Assembly: GCF_020966775.1 (NCBI RefSeq)
Contig: NZ_JAJKFV010000001.1
Location: forward strand, 104,729 to 168,728
Length of the DNA stretch: 64,000 nt
Reading direction: 5' to 3'
From: Rhodopirellula halodulae
GTDB taxonomy: Bacteria; Planctomycetota; Planctomycetia; Pirellulales; Pirellulaceae
How positions within the stretch are numbered: the first letter of the stretch is position 1; every line of letters begins with the position of its first letter. Both the position numbers and the translations under genes were made by a program. The notes beneath the pieces were generated by a model. The model was given only the letters and a program-made list of their open reading frames with translations, made no database searches and was not told the DNA's origin. This document shows positions 32,028 to 41,323 of the stretch, piece after piece.

Positions 32028-33017
32028 ATGAAACTGAAAACCACTTTCCAAGTCGCTCCTCTTTTGTGCGTATGGTTCGGCGTCCTCATCAGCGGTTGCA
32101 ACCCGTCCAGCACCGACGGTTTGAATGCCGGCAACCCGGAGGTGCAATCGGACAAGATTGCGGTTGTCGTCTCGACGCTGAACAATCCGTGGTTCGTGGT
32201 GCTGGCCGAATCGGCAAGAGAGAACGCGGCAAAGTTGGGTTACGAAGCCGTTGTGTTTGATTCGCAAAATGATCCGGCGAAAGAAACGGCCCACTTCGAC
32301 AATGTGATCGCGTCGGGCTACGCAGCAGTCTTGTTCAATCCCACCGATGCGGATGGTTCGGTGGCGAATGTTCGACGAGCCAAAGAGGCGGGGGTGCCGG
32401 TGTTTTGTATGGATCGCGAAATCAATGCGACCGATGCTGCGGTCTCGCAAATTTTGTCGGACAACTATTCCGGGTGTGTCGACATCGGCCAACACTTCGT
32501 TCGCGAAGTCGGAGAGTCAGGAAAGTATGTCGAATTGTTGGGGCTGGTTGGCGACAACAACACTCGTAACCGATCCGATGGATTTCACAGTGTGGTCGAC
32601 CGGTATCCCGAGCTGAAAATGGTGGCTCAGCAGAGTGCCGACTTTGATCGTGCGAAGTCATTGGAGGTCATGGAAACGATCTTGCAAGCGAACCCTGACA
32701 TCGACGCCGTGTTCTGTGGCAATGATGCGATGGCGATGGGGGCCTACCAAGCGTTGCTGGCCGCGGGCAAAAACGAAAGCGTCAAAGTATTTGGATTCGA
32801 TGGAGCCGACGACGTGGTGCGGATGATTTCCGAAGGAAAGATCACCGCGACGGGGATGCAGTTTCCAAAGTTGATGGCTCAGACCGCGGCGGAGTATGCG
32901 GACCAGTACCTCAAGGGCGTTGCCGAGTTGCAACAGAAAATTCCTGTTGCGGTGGAACTGGTGCACCAAAACAACGCGGACAAGTACTTGTCGCAAGACA
33001 ATGAGGACGCGAAGTGA
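32028..33017 (+). CDS. rbsB: Sugar ABC transporter substrate-binding lipoprotein (RbsB-like)
   Basis: 329 aa periplasmic-binding-protein-1 family. The N-terminus has a lipobox (LISGC), so it is a membrane-tethered lipoprotein. The mature part begins [31 protein letters not shown], typical of ribose-binding proteins; [29 protein letters not shown] and [19 protein letters not shown] also fit. Ribose or a similar pentose is the expected ligand. It overlaps the DUF2291 gene by 4 bp. Confidence 0.92.
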   Translation: MKLKTTFQVAPLLCVWFGVLISGCNPSSTDGLNAGNPEVQSDKIAVVVSTLNNPWFVVLAESARENAAKLGYEAVVFDSQNDPAKETAHFDNVIASGYAAVLFNPTDADGSVANVRRAKEAGVPVFCMDREINATDAAVSQILSDNYSGCVDIGQHFVREVGESGKYVELLGLVGDNNTRNRSDGFHSVVDRYPELKMVAQQSADFDRAKSLEVMETILQANPDIDAVFCGNDAMAMGAYQALLAAGKNESVKVFGFDGADDVVRMISEGKITATGMQFPKLMAQTAAEYADQYLKGVAELQQKIPVAVELVHQNNADKYLSQDNEDAK

Positions 33018-33670
33018 ATGCGACTCAGCATCGTTGGCTGGTTCGCTTGGCGATGGCGGTTGTGTTTTTGATCGTGATCACGATTTGGCCGTTGTTTCGA
33101 ATCATTCCGCTGGAGCAAGCTGATCGTGTGTCCGCCGAGCAAACCACTCGGTTTGATGCGAGCGAATTCGTGCAACAATTTTGGACGGATTCACTCCTGC
33201 CATCCAAGAAGCATGCGACGGATGCGGAGGAATTGATCCGAGCGATTGAAACGGACCCGGCGACGGCGAAAGCGAAGTATGGGCGAAGTGTGGGGCTGAG
33301 CACGGCCTATCATTACTTCGTCTCCGGAGCCGGACGCGTGGTGCGGATTGAACGCAACTCGATTGGAATCGCGATCGATGCGGAGAGTGATGCGGCGCAA
33401 ATCGTTTTGGAAACCGGGCCAGTGTTCGGCAACGTGATTCGCGACGGAACTGGTTTGCTCGACGTCAACGATTTTGCCAACTCGCGAGATTTCAACGCGG
33501 TATCGGGTGTGATCAACCGTCGGGTGGAATCCGAAGTGCTGCCGGAGTTGAAGTCGTACGCGGCGCCGGGAGCGTGGATCCTGTTTGTTGGTTGCGCCCG
33601 GATCTCCGACGAGGAAACGGACTTGGCACCCATGCGTGTCATTCCGTTCGACGTGGAGACACGGAAATGA
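33014..33670 (+). CDS. DUF2291-type exported protein of the rbs operon
   Basis: 218 aa, GTG start in a GTGA overlap with rbsB. One N-terminal hydrophobic segment ([19 protein letters not shown]) is followed by a periplasmic domain with [18 protein letters not shown] and [31 protein letters not shown] in pieces. It resembles DUF2291 proteins, which recur inside ribose-type ABC operons but have no assigned role. Perhaps an accessory of the importer. It overlaps rbsA by 4 bp. Confidence 0.8.
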   Translation: MNATQHRWLVRLAMAVVFLIVITIWPLFRIIPLEQADRVSAEQTTRFDASEFVQQFWTDSLLPSKKHATDAEELIRAIETDPATAKAKYGRSVGLSTAYHYFVSGAGRVVRIERNSIGIAIDAESDAAQIVLETGPVFGNVIRDGTGLLDVNDFANSRDFNAVSGVINRRVESEVLPELKSYAAPGAWILFVGCARISDEETDLAPMRVIPFDVETRK

Positions 33671-35193
33671 CGCCAAACGATTCTGTGTTGGAAGCCTGTT
33701 CGATTTCTAAATCGTTTCCCGGTGTCAAAGCCTTGGACGCGGTCGATTTGACTCTGCGGTCGGGGCGTTTGACGGCTTTGTTGGGGGAAAACGGAGCCGG
33801 AAAATCAACGCTGATGAAGATCTTGGCCGGGGTTCAGCCACCCGATGACGGTGCCTTGAAGTTGCATGGCGAATCGATCTCGCTGGCGAACCCCAAAGAT
33901 GCTCTGGATCATGGCATTGCGATGATCCACCAAGAGCTGTGTTTGGTGCCGCATTTAAGTGTGGCGGAAAATCTGTTTCTCGGTCGCGAACCGGTTCGAT
34001 TCGACACCCTGATCCACTACCGGGACATGAATCAGCGGGCGGCGATTTTACTGGAACGATTGGAACTGAACATCTCTCCGACCACGCCTGTCGGCAAACT
34101 GCGTGTGGGTCAACAACAACTAGTCGAAATTGCGCGTGCTTTCGCCGGTGACGTTCGCGTCCTGATCATGGACGAACCCACATCGGCGATCACGGAACAC
34201 GAAACGCAGGTGCTGTTTCGTTGTATCGCGGATTTGAAAAAGCAGAACGTCGCGATTGTTTACATCACTCATCGTTTGGAAGAGCTGTCGTACATCGCGG
34301 ACGACGTCGCGGTGATGCGAGATGGTCGAATGATCGGCACAGCGGATCACGGCGTTCACTCGCAAGACGAGTTGGTTCGAATGATGGCGGGACGCGACGT
34401 CCAGACTTCCGTTCGGTCAGCATCCGTGATGGATCAGGAAGCATTGCGAGTGGAAAACATCCGTTTGCCGCACCCAACTCGACCGGCCGACAAAGTGGTC
34501 GACCAAGTCAGCTTTCACGTCCGTCGCGGTGAGGTTTTCGGCATTTTTGGATTGATGGGGGCGGGCCGAACGGAGTTGCTCGAGTGCATCTTTGGGCTGC
34601 ATCACGGCAGCAGCGAAGGAAGAGTGGTGGTCGGCGGAAACGAGGTGACGATGAGGTCACCTCAACACGCGATTCGTAGCGGGTTGGCGTTGGTTCCGGA
34701 GGATCGCAAGCAAGATGGTTTAGTACTTTCCATGACGGTCCAGGAAAACGCAAGTTTGGCCAGTTTGGATCGGGTCTCGCGTTGGGGATGGCTGAACGCA
34801 TCCGGGGAAGAAAACCATGTTCGTCGTTTCATCGATCGTTTTCGCGTCAAGACGCCGTCGTTGCGAGAGAAGATCCTGAACCTAAGTGGTGGCAACCAAC
34901 AGAAGGTGATTTTAGCGAAGTGGTTGGCAACCGATCCGACCGTTTTGATGCTGGACGAGCCGACGCGGGGAATCGACGTGCAGGCCAAGAATGAAATTTA
35001 CGAATTGATCAACGAACTGACGGCCGAAGGATTGGCGGTGGTGATGGTGTCATCGGAGTTACCCGAGGTGATGGCGGTCTCGGACCGAGTGTTGGTGCTC
35101 TCGGAAGGCCGCGCGACCGCAGAATTTGAACGTCAAAGTGTCACCGACGAGGACGTCCTGCACGCTGCACTTCCTCGGAGGGCAGCCTCATGA
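33667..35193 (+). CDS. rbsA: Sugar ABC transporter ATP-binding protein (RbsA)
   Basis: 508 aa with two fused nucleotide-binding domains, as in RbsA. The first has GENGAGKST, LRVGQQQLVEIARAF and LIMDEPTSAI. The second has the degenerate loop GLMGAGRTE, LSGGNQQKVILAKWL and LMLDEPTRGIDVQAK. It energises pentose import through RbsC. Start ATG 33667 lies in an ATGA overlap with the DUF2291 gene; the 3' end overlaps rbsC by 4 bp. Confidence 0.95.
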   Translation: MTPNDSVLEACSISKSFPGVKALDAVDLTLRSGRLTALLGENGAGKSTLMKILAGVQPPDDGALKLHGESISLANPKDALDHGIAMIHQELCLVPHLSVAENLFLGREPVRFDTLIHYRDMNQRAAILLERLELNISPTTPVGKLRVGQQQLVEIARAFAGDVRVLIMDEPTSAITEHETQVLFRCIADLKKQNVAIVYITHRLEELSYIADDVAVMRDGRMIGTADHGVHSQDELVRMMAGRDVQTSVRSASVMDQEALRVENIRLPHPTRPADKVVDQVSFHVRRGEVFGIFGLMGAGRTELLECIFGLHHGSSEGRVVVGGNEVTMRSPQHAIRSGLALVPEDRKQDGLVLSMTVQENASLASLDRVSRWGWLNASGEENHVRRFIDRFRVKTPSLREKILNLSGGNQQKVILAKWLATDPTVLMLDEPTRGIDVQAKNEIYELINELTAEGLAVVMVSSELPEVMAVSDRVLVLSEGRATAEFERQSVTDEDVLHAALPRRAAS

Positions 35194-36164
35194 CGTGGAA
35201 TCGCGAACAACTAGCGAAGTTTCAATCGATCGCTGCGTTGGTGGTGATGCTGATCGCGATGAGCGTACTGTCCGACAGCTTCCTGACTCCTGAAAACGGG
35301 TTGAATATCCTGCGGCAAATCTCAGTCAATCTGTGCCTCTCGATTGGTATGACGTTGATCATTCTGACGGCCGGAATTGATCTGTCCGTCGGTGCCATCC
35401 TGGCGTTCTCCGGTGCGATCGCGGCCGGGGTTTTGAAAAATGGACTGCGGCTGGACGGCCTGGGCGTTCAATTGGAGTTCACGGTCTTTGGGGCCATCGT
35501 TGCCGGTCTGTTGGTGGGATCGGCTTGTGGCATGTTCAACGGTGTGGCGATAACTTGGTTCAAGTTGCCGCCGTTTGTCGCCACTCTGGGTATGTTCAGC
35601 ATTGCTCGAGGGTTGACCATGTTGTGGACCGGAGGGTTCCCCGTGACTGGTTTGGGGGAAACGTTCGGAGCCATCGGCACAGGAATGGTGCTGGGTGTGC
35701 CGGTGCCCGTATGGATCACCGCGGCTCTGGTGTTGGTGTTTGTCGTGCTGACCAAACGCATGCGTTTCGGCCGACATTTGTACGCCGTTGGTGGGAACGA
35801 ACGAGCCGCGTTGCTGACCGGTTTGCCAGTCGATCGAATCAAGATTGCGGTCTACACCTTGGGTGGTTTGTTGTCGGGCGTGGCGGGTTTGATCGTCACG
35901 GCTCGTTTGGACTCGGCCCAGCCCAATGCGGGTTTGGGGTACGAGCTGGACTCGATTGCTGCGGTGGTCATCGGCGGCACATCGTTGTCGGGCGGACGCG
36001 GTAGCGTGATGGGAACGGTGGTCGGTTGTTTGATCATCGGCGTTCTCAACAACGGACTATTCTTGTTGAATGTCTCGCCGTTTTGGCAACAAGTTGTCAA
36101 AGGGTTTGTCATCCTCGCTGCGGTGGCGATCGATCGCATGAGTCAGCGGGGTCAGTCGGTATGA
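35190..36164 (+). CDS. rbsC: Sugar ABC transporter permease (RbsC)
   Basis: 324 aa inner-membrane permease of the ribose/xylose family, with about eight to ten hydrophobic segments. Family stretches: GMTLIILTAGIDLSVGAILAFSG, the coupling-helix region RFGRHLYAVGGNERAALLTGL, and GYELDSIAAVVIGGTSLSGGRGSV in pieces. ATGA overlap with rbsA indicates co-translation. Confidence 0.95.
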   Translation: MTWNREQLAKFQSIAALVVMLIAMSVLSDSFLTPENGLNILRQISVNLCLSIGMTLIILTAGIDLSVGAILAFSGAIAAGVLKNGLRLDGLGVQLEFTVFGAIVAGLLVGSACGMFNGVAITWFKLPPFVATLGMFSIARGLTMLWTGGFPVTGLGETFGAIGTGMVLGVPVPVWITAALVLVFVVLTKRMRFGRHLYAVGGNERAALLTGLPVDRIKIAVYTLGGLLSGVAGLIVTARLDSAQPNAGLGYELDSIAAVVIGGTSLSGGRGSVMGTVVGCLIIGVLNNGLFLLNVSPFWQQVVKGFVILAAVAIDRMSQRGQSV

Positions 36165-36219
36165 AAACAGCTCAGCAAACAAATCCTCAATCAAAATTGC
36201 CAATCAAAGGACACTTCGC

Positions 36220-37140
36220 TTGAATCGTAGCCGCATCACCGTCGTGGGATCCGCGAATGTGGATTTGACATTTCGGACGTCACGTTTGCCGTTGCCGGGC
36301 GAAACGTTGGCGGGCCAATCGCTGCATCAGGGCATGGGTGGCAAAGGAGCTAACCAAGCCGTCGTGGCGGCAAGGCTTGGTGCGGACGTGTCGTTCATTG
36401 CCAAGGTCGGCGACGACGGGTTTGGCCAGCAAGCCTTGGACGCTTACACCGCCGACGGGATCGATGTGTCGTTCGTCCAACGCGAACCCGACTGCCCGAC
36501 GGGCACGGCGGCAATCATGGTCGATGATGACGCGGAAAATTGCATCATCGTTGTGGCGGGGGCCAATGCGAAATTGACCGCGGACGACGTTCAGTCGGCA
36601 CGCGCGGCGATCGAGCAATCCGACGCGGTGCTTTGCCAATTGGAAACACCCGTCGAGGCGGCCATCAAAGCGTTTCGGATCGCTCGCGCGGCCGGGGTGC
36701 GAACCGTTTTGACGCCGGCACCCGCGAAATTGGTGACGGATGAGCTGTTGTCGCTATGCGATGTGTGTGTGCCCAACCGAACCGAGATCGCGGAGATGGT
36801 CGGTCAACCGGTGCGGTCCGATGCAGACGCGTCGTCCGCGGCGGAGTCACTTCGCAAACGCGGCGTCAAACAAGTCGCGTTGACCTTGGGCGGCGACGGA
36901 GTGTTGGTATTGGATGACTCGGGGATCCAACACGTTGCTTCCCACAAAGTCGACGCGGTGGACACGACCGGTGCGGGAGACTCGTTCACGGGAGCCTTGG
37001 CCGTGTCGCTGAGCGAGGGTTTGAGCTTGGTCGAAGCCGCTCGCAAAGCATCGATCGTGGCCGCGATCTCAGTCACTCGCATGGGAACACAAACCTCTTT
37101 TCCGACTCAAAAAGAGATTCAGCAATGGTTCGTCAATTGA
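36220..37140 (+). CDS. rbsK: Ribokinase
   Basis: 306 aa PfkB-family kinase that phosphorylates ribose to ribose 5-phosphate in the cytoplasm. Sugar-site motif GMGGKGANQAVVAARLGADV and ATP/anion-hole motif DTTGAGDSFTGAL with the catalytic Asp are intact. TTG start at 36220, with AAAGGA at 36205-36210 as ribosome-binding site. 55 bp after rbsC; the last 16 bp overlap the pectate lyase-like gene. Confidence 0.93.
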   Translation: MNRSRITVVGSANVDLTFRTSRLPLPGETLAGQSLHQGMGGKGANQAVVAARLGADVSFIAKVGDDGFGQQALDAYTADGIDVSFVQREPDCPTGTAAIMVDDDAENCIIVVAGANAKLTADDVQSARAAIEQSDAVLCQLETPVEAAIKAFRIARAAGVRTVLTPAPAKLVTDELLSLCDVCVPNRTEIAEMVGQPVRSDADASSAAESLRKRGVKQVALTLGGDGVLVLDDSGIQHVASHKVDAVDTTGAGDSFTGALAVSLSEGLSLVEAARKASIVAAISVTRMGTQTSFPTQKEIQQWFVN

Positions 37141-38477
37141 ATCAGCGAAACTTGTTCACAGCTTTGGTTGCAATCTGGAGCATTAGCAGTGTCGCGATCG
37201 TTGCGACCGCTGCGGAGCCGACCGTGCCGGCTTTTCCGGGGGCCGAAGGCTACGGCGCACAAACTCGAGGCGGCCGCGGTGGCAAAGTCATCGCCGTTAC
37301 CAACTTAAACGAGTCTGGCCCGGGCAGTTTTCGCGAAGCCATTGAGGCGAAGGGGCCACGCACCGTCGTCTTTCGCGTTTCGGGAACCATCGAAGGCAAG
37401 TACAAGATCAAGAATGACTTCATCACCATCGCGGGACAGACCGCACCCGGCGATGGCATCTGCATTCGTGGCAGTCTGTCGATCGGTGCCAGTGAAGTGA
37501 TCATTCGCTACGTACGTGTCCGTCCCGATCCTTCCATTGGCGAAGTCGATGCGATCACCAGTCGTTACAACAAGAACATCATTTTGGATCACGTCTCGGC
37601 GAGTTGGAGCAGTGACGAAGTCCTGACGGTTTATTGGAACGAGAACGTCACGATCCAGTGGTGCATGATCACCGAAGCTTGTGCCAAATTTGTCAACGGT
37701 AAGAACACGGGACATCGGTTCGGCGGTATCTGGGGGAACGATTTAGGAACATATCACCACAATTTGTTCGCCCACAACGACAGTCGAAACCCGCGGTGGG
37801 GATCGGGCGTCAAACGCAACGATTATCGCAACAACGTTGTTTACAACTGGGGATACAACAGTTGCTACGGCGGTGAATACGCTCAACCGGGAGAGCCCGA
37901 CCGTTCGACAGCGACGTTCAACATGGTCGCGAATGTTTACAAACCTGGGCCAGCGACAAAGCCCAAAGTCCAGCGTCGCATCGCAGAGCCTTCGACACGA
38001 GGAAATGGGGTGGCGGATTGGTACGTCGCGGACAATTGGGTGGTCGGTTTTCCTGAGGTCACCAATGACAACTGGCTTGGCGTGGACGGCGATGACTACC
38101 GCAAACTGAACACACCGTGGAATGCGATGTCGATCCAACAGCAAACGCCGCAGGAGGCGCTCGATTCGGTCATTGCGGAAGCGGGTTGCTCCTTTCCCGT
38201 TCGTGATTCCATTGACCAACGCATCATGAAAGAGTTGCAAAGCGGCACGGCCACGTTTGGTGAGAACGGCATCATCACGCATCCCAAGGATGTGGGTGGG
38301 TGGCCCGAGTTGAAGAGCCAACCGGCACCCTCTGATCGTGACAACGACGGCATGCCAGATTCTTGGGAAACCGAACATGGTTTGGATCCTGATGATTCGG
38401 CAGATGGTGCAGAAGATGGCAACGGAGACGGATACACCCACCTGGAAGACTACTTGAACTCACTGGTGACAGGTTGA
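37125..38477 (+). CDS. Secreted pectate lyase-like protein
   Basis: 450 aa right-handed beta-helix protein of the polysaccharide lyase 1 type. Signal peptide to about ATAAEP. Then FPGAEGYGAQTRGGRGGKVIAVTNL, the standard N-terminus of PL1-like proteins, FRVSGTI, IAGQTAPGDGICI, and WSSDEVLTVYWNENVTIQWCMITEA in pieces. NPRWGSGVKRNDYRNNVVYNWG gives Asn ladder positions and basic residues. The C-terminus has a Ca-binding-like DRDNDGMPDSWE and GNGDGYTHLEDYLN dockerin/thrombospondin-3 type module. Likely cleaves acidic glycans outside the cell. Starts inside the ribokinase 3' end. Confidence 0.88.
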   Translation: MVRQLNQRNLFTALVAIWSISSVAIVATAAEPTVPAFPGAEGYGAQTRGGRGGKVIAVTNLNESGPGSFREAIEAKGPRTVVFRVSGTIEGKYKIKNDFITIAGQTAPGDGICIRGSLSIGASEVIIRYVRVRPDPSIGEVDAITSRYNKNIILDHVSASWSSDEVLTVYWNENVTIQWCMITEACAKFVNGKNTGHRFGGIWGNDLGTYHHNLFAHNDSRNPRWGSGVKRNDYRNNVVYNWGYNSCYGGEYAQPGEPDRSTATFNMVANVYKPGPATKPKVQRRIAEPSTRGNGVADWYVADNWVVGFPEVTNDNWLGVDGDDYRKLNTPWNAMSIQQQTPQEALDSVIAEAGCSFPVRDSIDQRIMKELQSGTATFGENGIITHPKDVGGWPELKSQPAPSDRDNDGMPDSWETEHGLDPDDSADGAEDGNGDGYTHLEDYLNSLVTG

Positions 38478-38509
38478 TCGCACTGGTCGATCGTACCGGT
38501 TGATCGCAA
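38471..38509. repeat. Three tandem 13-bp repeats
   Basis: AGGTTGATCGCAC, TGGTCGATCGTAC and CGGTTGATCGCAA stand head to tail just around and after the pectate lyase stop, in the 62-bp gap before the next gene. Each carries a GATCG core. They could be a protein-binding site or an RNA processing element. Confidence 0.7.
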
Positions 38510-38539
38510 CCTGAATCAAATTCCGAAAGTGAACCCACC

Positions 38540-39967
38540 ATGAATCGAATCGCTCGTCTGTTTTTGCTGTTTGGGATCTGCGTGTCCGTTTGCCTGCATG
38601 CGTCGGCCGACAATCCGCGACTGTTTGTGTTGACCGACATCGAGAACGAACCGGACGACGCGATGTCGATGGTGCGATTGTTGGTGTACGCCAACCAGAT
38701 CGACATCGAGGGTTTGGCCGCGACGACTTCGGTGCACCAGCAACGCCGAGTGGCTCCGGATCGCATTCGCAAGATCGTGAAAGCCTATGGTGAGGTTCGC
38801 GACAATTTGGAAAAGCACGAAGCCGGGTACCCGACCGCTCAGGCTTTGTTGGATTGCGTGTCCGAAGGGTTGCCGGTCTACGGGATGCAGGGTGTCGGTG
38901 AGGGCCAGGATTCAGCCGCCTCGGAAGCCTTGATCCGGGCCGTCGATCGTGAAGACCCGCGACCGATTTGGGTAACCGCTTGGGGCGGGCCGAGCGTGCT
39001 GGCTCAGTCGCTTTGGAAGGTTCGCGAAACTCGGTCGAAGGATGACCTCGCCAAGTTCGTTTCCAAAATTCGTGTTTATACGATCTCGGACCAAGACGAC
39101 TCGGGGCCGTGGATGCGTGAGAACTTTCCAGACTTGTTTTACGTCGCCAGTCCCGGCTTTCATCCCGGCGGGGCTTATCATCAAGCGACTTGGAGCGGGA
39201 TCAGTGGCGACCACTTCCACGCGAGATGTGATGGTGCCGACTTCTCTTTGGTGACCAATGAATGGCTGGAGAAAAACATTCGTCGCAAGGGACCGTTGGG
39301 CGAACAGTACCCGCATTGGGAATACCTGATGGAAGGCGACACCCCATCGTTTTTGAATCTGATCAACAATGGGCTGAGCAATCCCGAGCGTCCGGATTGG
39401 GGCGGATGGGGCGGTCGCTACGAACTTTACACACCACGCTATCGCAGGTGGTTTTTTCAAGAGGAAACGCGGCCGTTTTGGACCGATTCGGAAGACGAAG
39501 TCATGGGTGTGGACGGACGTTGGCACGACACCAACCACGCGACCATTTGGCGATGGCGGGAGGCGTATCAAAACGACTTTGCTGCGAGAATGGATTGGAC
39601 GATTCGTTCGGTGGAGGACGCCAATCATCCACCAATCGTGAAGCTAAATCATGCCGATCGCATCACCGCCAAGAAGGGTGAGCTGATCGAGTTGGATGCA
39701 TCGGCATCAACGGATCCTGATGGCGACGCGTTGTCATTTGAGTGGTTTAATTACGCAGAAGCCGGAACGTTTTTGTGTTCTAGCGGCACCACGGGACAGC
39801 CATTGTCAATCAATGCGTTTGATCAAGCCAAAGCTAGCTTTCGTGTGCCGACGCGAACCGTGATGCCGCCCGGCACCGGAACGATGCATGTGATCGTTGC
39901 GGTGACGGATCATGGATCACCAAGACTGACGCGTTATCACCGAGTCATCGTGGACGTGGTGAAGTGA
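38540..39967 (+). CDS. Secreted nucleoside-hydrolase-like protein, DUF1593/Sde182 type (copy 1)
   Basis: 475 aa with a signal peptide ([23 protein letters not shown]). The N-terminal domain has [23 protein letters not shown], which corresponds to the Ca-binding Asp cluster of inosine-uridine nucleoside hydrolases. [18 protein letters not shown] and [10 protein letters not shown] are further family stretches. A C-terminal PKD/Ig-like domain ([22 protein letters not shown] ... [19 protein letters not shown], in pieces) is the Sde182 C-terminal module. Such proteins are often labelled cellulose-binding, with no established activity. I infer hydrolysis of a riboside or glycoside outside the cell. 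Confidence 0.88.
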   Translation: MNRIARLFLLFGICVSVCLHASADNPRLFVLTDIENEPDDAMSMVRLLVYANQIDIEGLAATTSVHQQRRVAPDRIRKIVKAYGEVRDNLEKHEAGYPTAQALLDCVSEGLPVYGMQGVGEGQDSAASEALIRAVDREDPRPIWVTAWGGPSVLAQSLWKVRETRSKDDLAKFVSKIRVYTISDQDDSGPWMRENFPDLFYVASPGFHPGGAYHQATWSGISGDHFHARCDGADFSLVTNEWLEKNIRRKGPLGEQYPHWEYLMEGDTPSFLNLINNGLSNPERPDWGGWGGRYELYTPRYRRWFFQEETRPFWTDSEDEVMGVDGRWHDTNHATIWRWREAYQNDFAARMDWTIRSVEDANHPPIVKLNHADRITAKKGELIELDASASTDPDGDALSFEWFNYAEAGTFLCSSGTTGQPLSINAFDQAKASFRVPTRTVMPPGTGTMHVIVAVTDHGSPRLTRYHRVIVDVVK

Positions 39968-41277
39968 TGCGTTTGGTTGTTGATCGTTTTTTGGTTCTCT
40001 TGGTTTGTGTCTCGTTTGGCTGTGTGGCGATTCAGGCAGAGGAACCGTCGTCCCAGCAGGACCCAAACAGTAATGGTTTGCGTCCGCGTGTGATTGTTTC
40101 GACCGACATCGGTGGAACGGACCCAGACGACTTTCAGTCGATGGTGCACTTGTTGGTTTACGCGGATCGGTTGGATCTCGAAGGCTTGATTTCTTCACCG
40201 TTTGGTGAGGGGCGAGTGGAAGACCTGTTGGACGTGGTCGACTGCTACGAGAAAGACTTCACGAATTTGCGAAGCCACTCGGATCAGTACCCGACCGCGA
40301 ATGTTTTGCGAGCGATTTGCAAACAAGGTGAAACGGAAGTTGCACCGCACGCCGGTGTGCGGCGTTCCACCGAAGGTTCGGATTGGATCATCCGGTGCGC
40401 CAAACGAGAAGATTCTCGACCGCTGCACGTGTTGGTTTGGGGAGGTTTGGAAGATTTGGCACAGGCCCTTCACGATGATCCTTCGATCTTGCCGCGTTTG
40501 CGGGTGTATTGGATCGGCGGTCCCAATAAGAAGTGGTCACCGGATGCTTATCAGTACTTGGTCGATCACCATCCGACGCTTTGGATGATCGAGTCCAATT
40601 CGGCGTACCGTGGCTGGTTTACCGGCGGGAATCAAAAGGGCGAGTGGGAAAACGAATCGTTTGTGCGAACTCACGTCAAAGATTTTGGTGAGCTTGGCAG
40701 GCTATTCGCCGCTCACAAAATGGATTTGAAAATGGGTGACACACCATCACTTGCCCGGTTGCTGAACGGTGTCGCGGAAGATCCCACCGCACCGAGTTGG
40801 GGCGGCCGATACGTGCGAGCTTGGCGGCGACCAAGGTTGGTCCTAGAACGCATGCCGACAGCATCCGATCGAATGGAAGTGTTTGGAATTCTCGAGCTGA
40901 ATTTGTCGGTGGAGCAAACTCCCGCGAATCCCGAGGCGAAGTTGTTGGTCGAGAACCAAGCCTTGAATGGTCACTTCGCAGGCGATGGAACGGTTCGATT
41001 TCGGTTCTGTCCCAAAGCCGCCAAGCAATATGACTTTCGAATCAAAAGCAATGTGAAGTCGCTGGACGGATTGCAAGGCGAGGTGCGTGCGGTTTCGCCG
41101 GAACGTGCCGTCACGTCACAGCCGGATGATCGGCTTCCTCAGTGGTGGACGGACGATCCATCGAGCGACGTTGCCGAAGGACCGCACGCGGGAGCCAAAA
41201 CCGTCAGCCAATGGCGAGAAGCTTACCTGGAAGACTTTGCCGAGCGAATGAAGCGTTGTGTTAAGGAAACACCGTGA
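39967..41277 (+). CDS. Secreted nucleoside-hydrolase-like protein, DUF1593 type (copy 2)
   Basis: 436 aa with a signal peptide (FLVLLVCVSFGCVAIQA). The Asp cluster is STDIGGTDPDDFQSMVHLLVYAD and the domain continues with VLVWGGLEDLAQAL, GDTPSLARLL and PSWGGRYV. Unlike copies 1 and 3 it lacks the C-terminal Ig-like domain and carries a different beta-rich segment (FGILELNLSVEQTPANPEAKLLVENQ) before the closing SQWREAYLEDFAERM. Start ATG 39967 lies in a TGATG overlap with copy 1; a GTG at 39964 is an alternative. Confidence 0.85.
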   Translation: MRLVVDRFLVLLVCVSFGCVAIQAEEPSSQQDPNSNGLRPRVIVSTDIGGTDPDDFQSMVHLLVYADRLDLEGLISSPFGEGRVEDLLDVVDCYEKDFTNLRSHSDQYPTANVLRAICKQGETEVAPHAGVRRSTEGSDWIIRCAKREDSRPLHVLVWGGLEDLAQALHDDPSILPRLRVYWIGGPNKKWSPDAYQYLVDHHPTLWMIESNSAYRGWFTGGNQKGEWENESFVRTHVKDFGELGRLFAAHKMDLKMGDTPSLARLLNGVAEDPTAPSWGGRYVRAWRRPRLVLERMPTASDRMEVFGILELNLSVEQTPANPEAKLLVENQALNGHFAGDGTVRFRFCPKAAKQYDFRIKSNVKSLDGLQGEVRAVSPERAVTSQPDDRLPQWWTDDPSSDVAEGPHAGAKTVSQWREAYLEDFAERMKRCVKETP

Positions 41278-41323
41278 TGAATGAGTTTTATGAAAAAATG
41301 CATTTTTGCGAAAAGGGCTGGGA

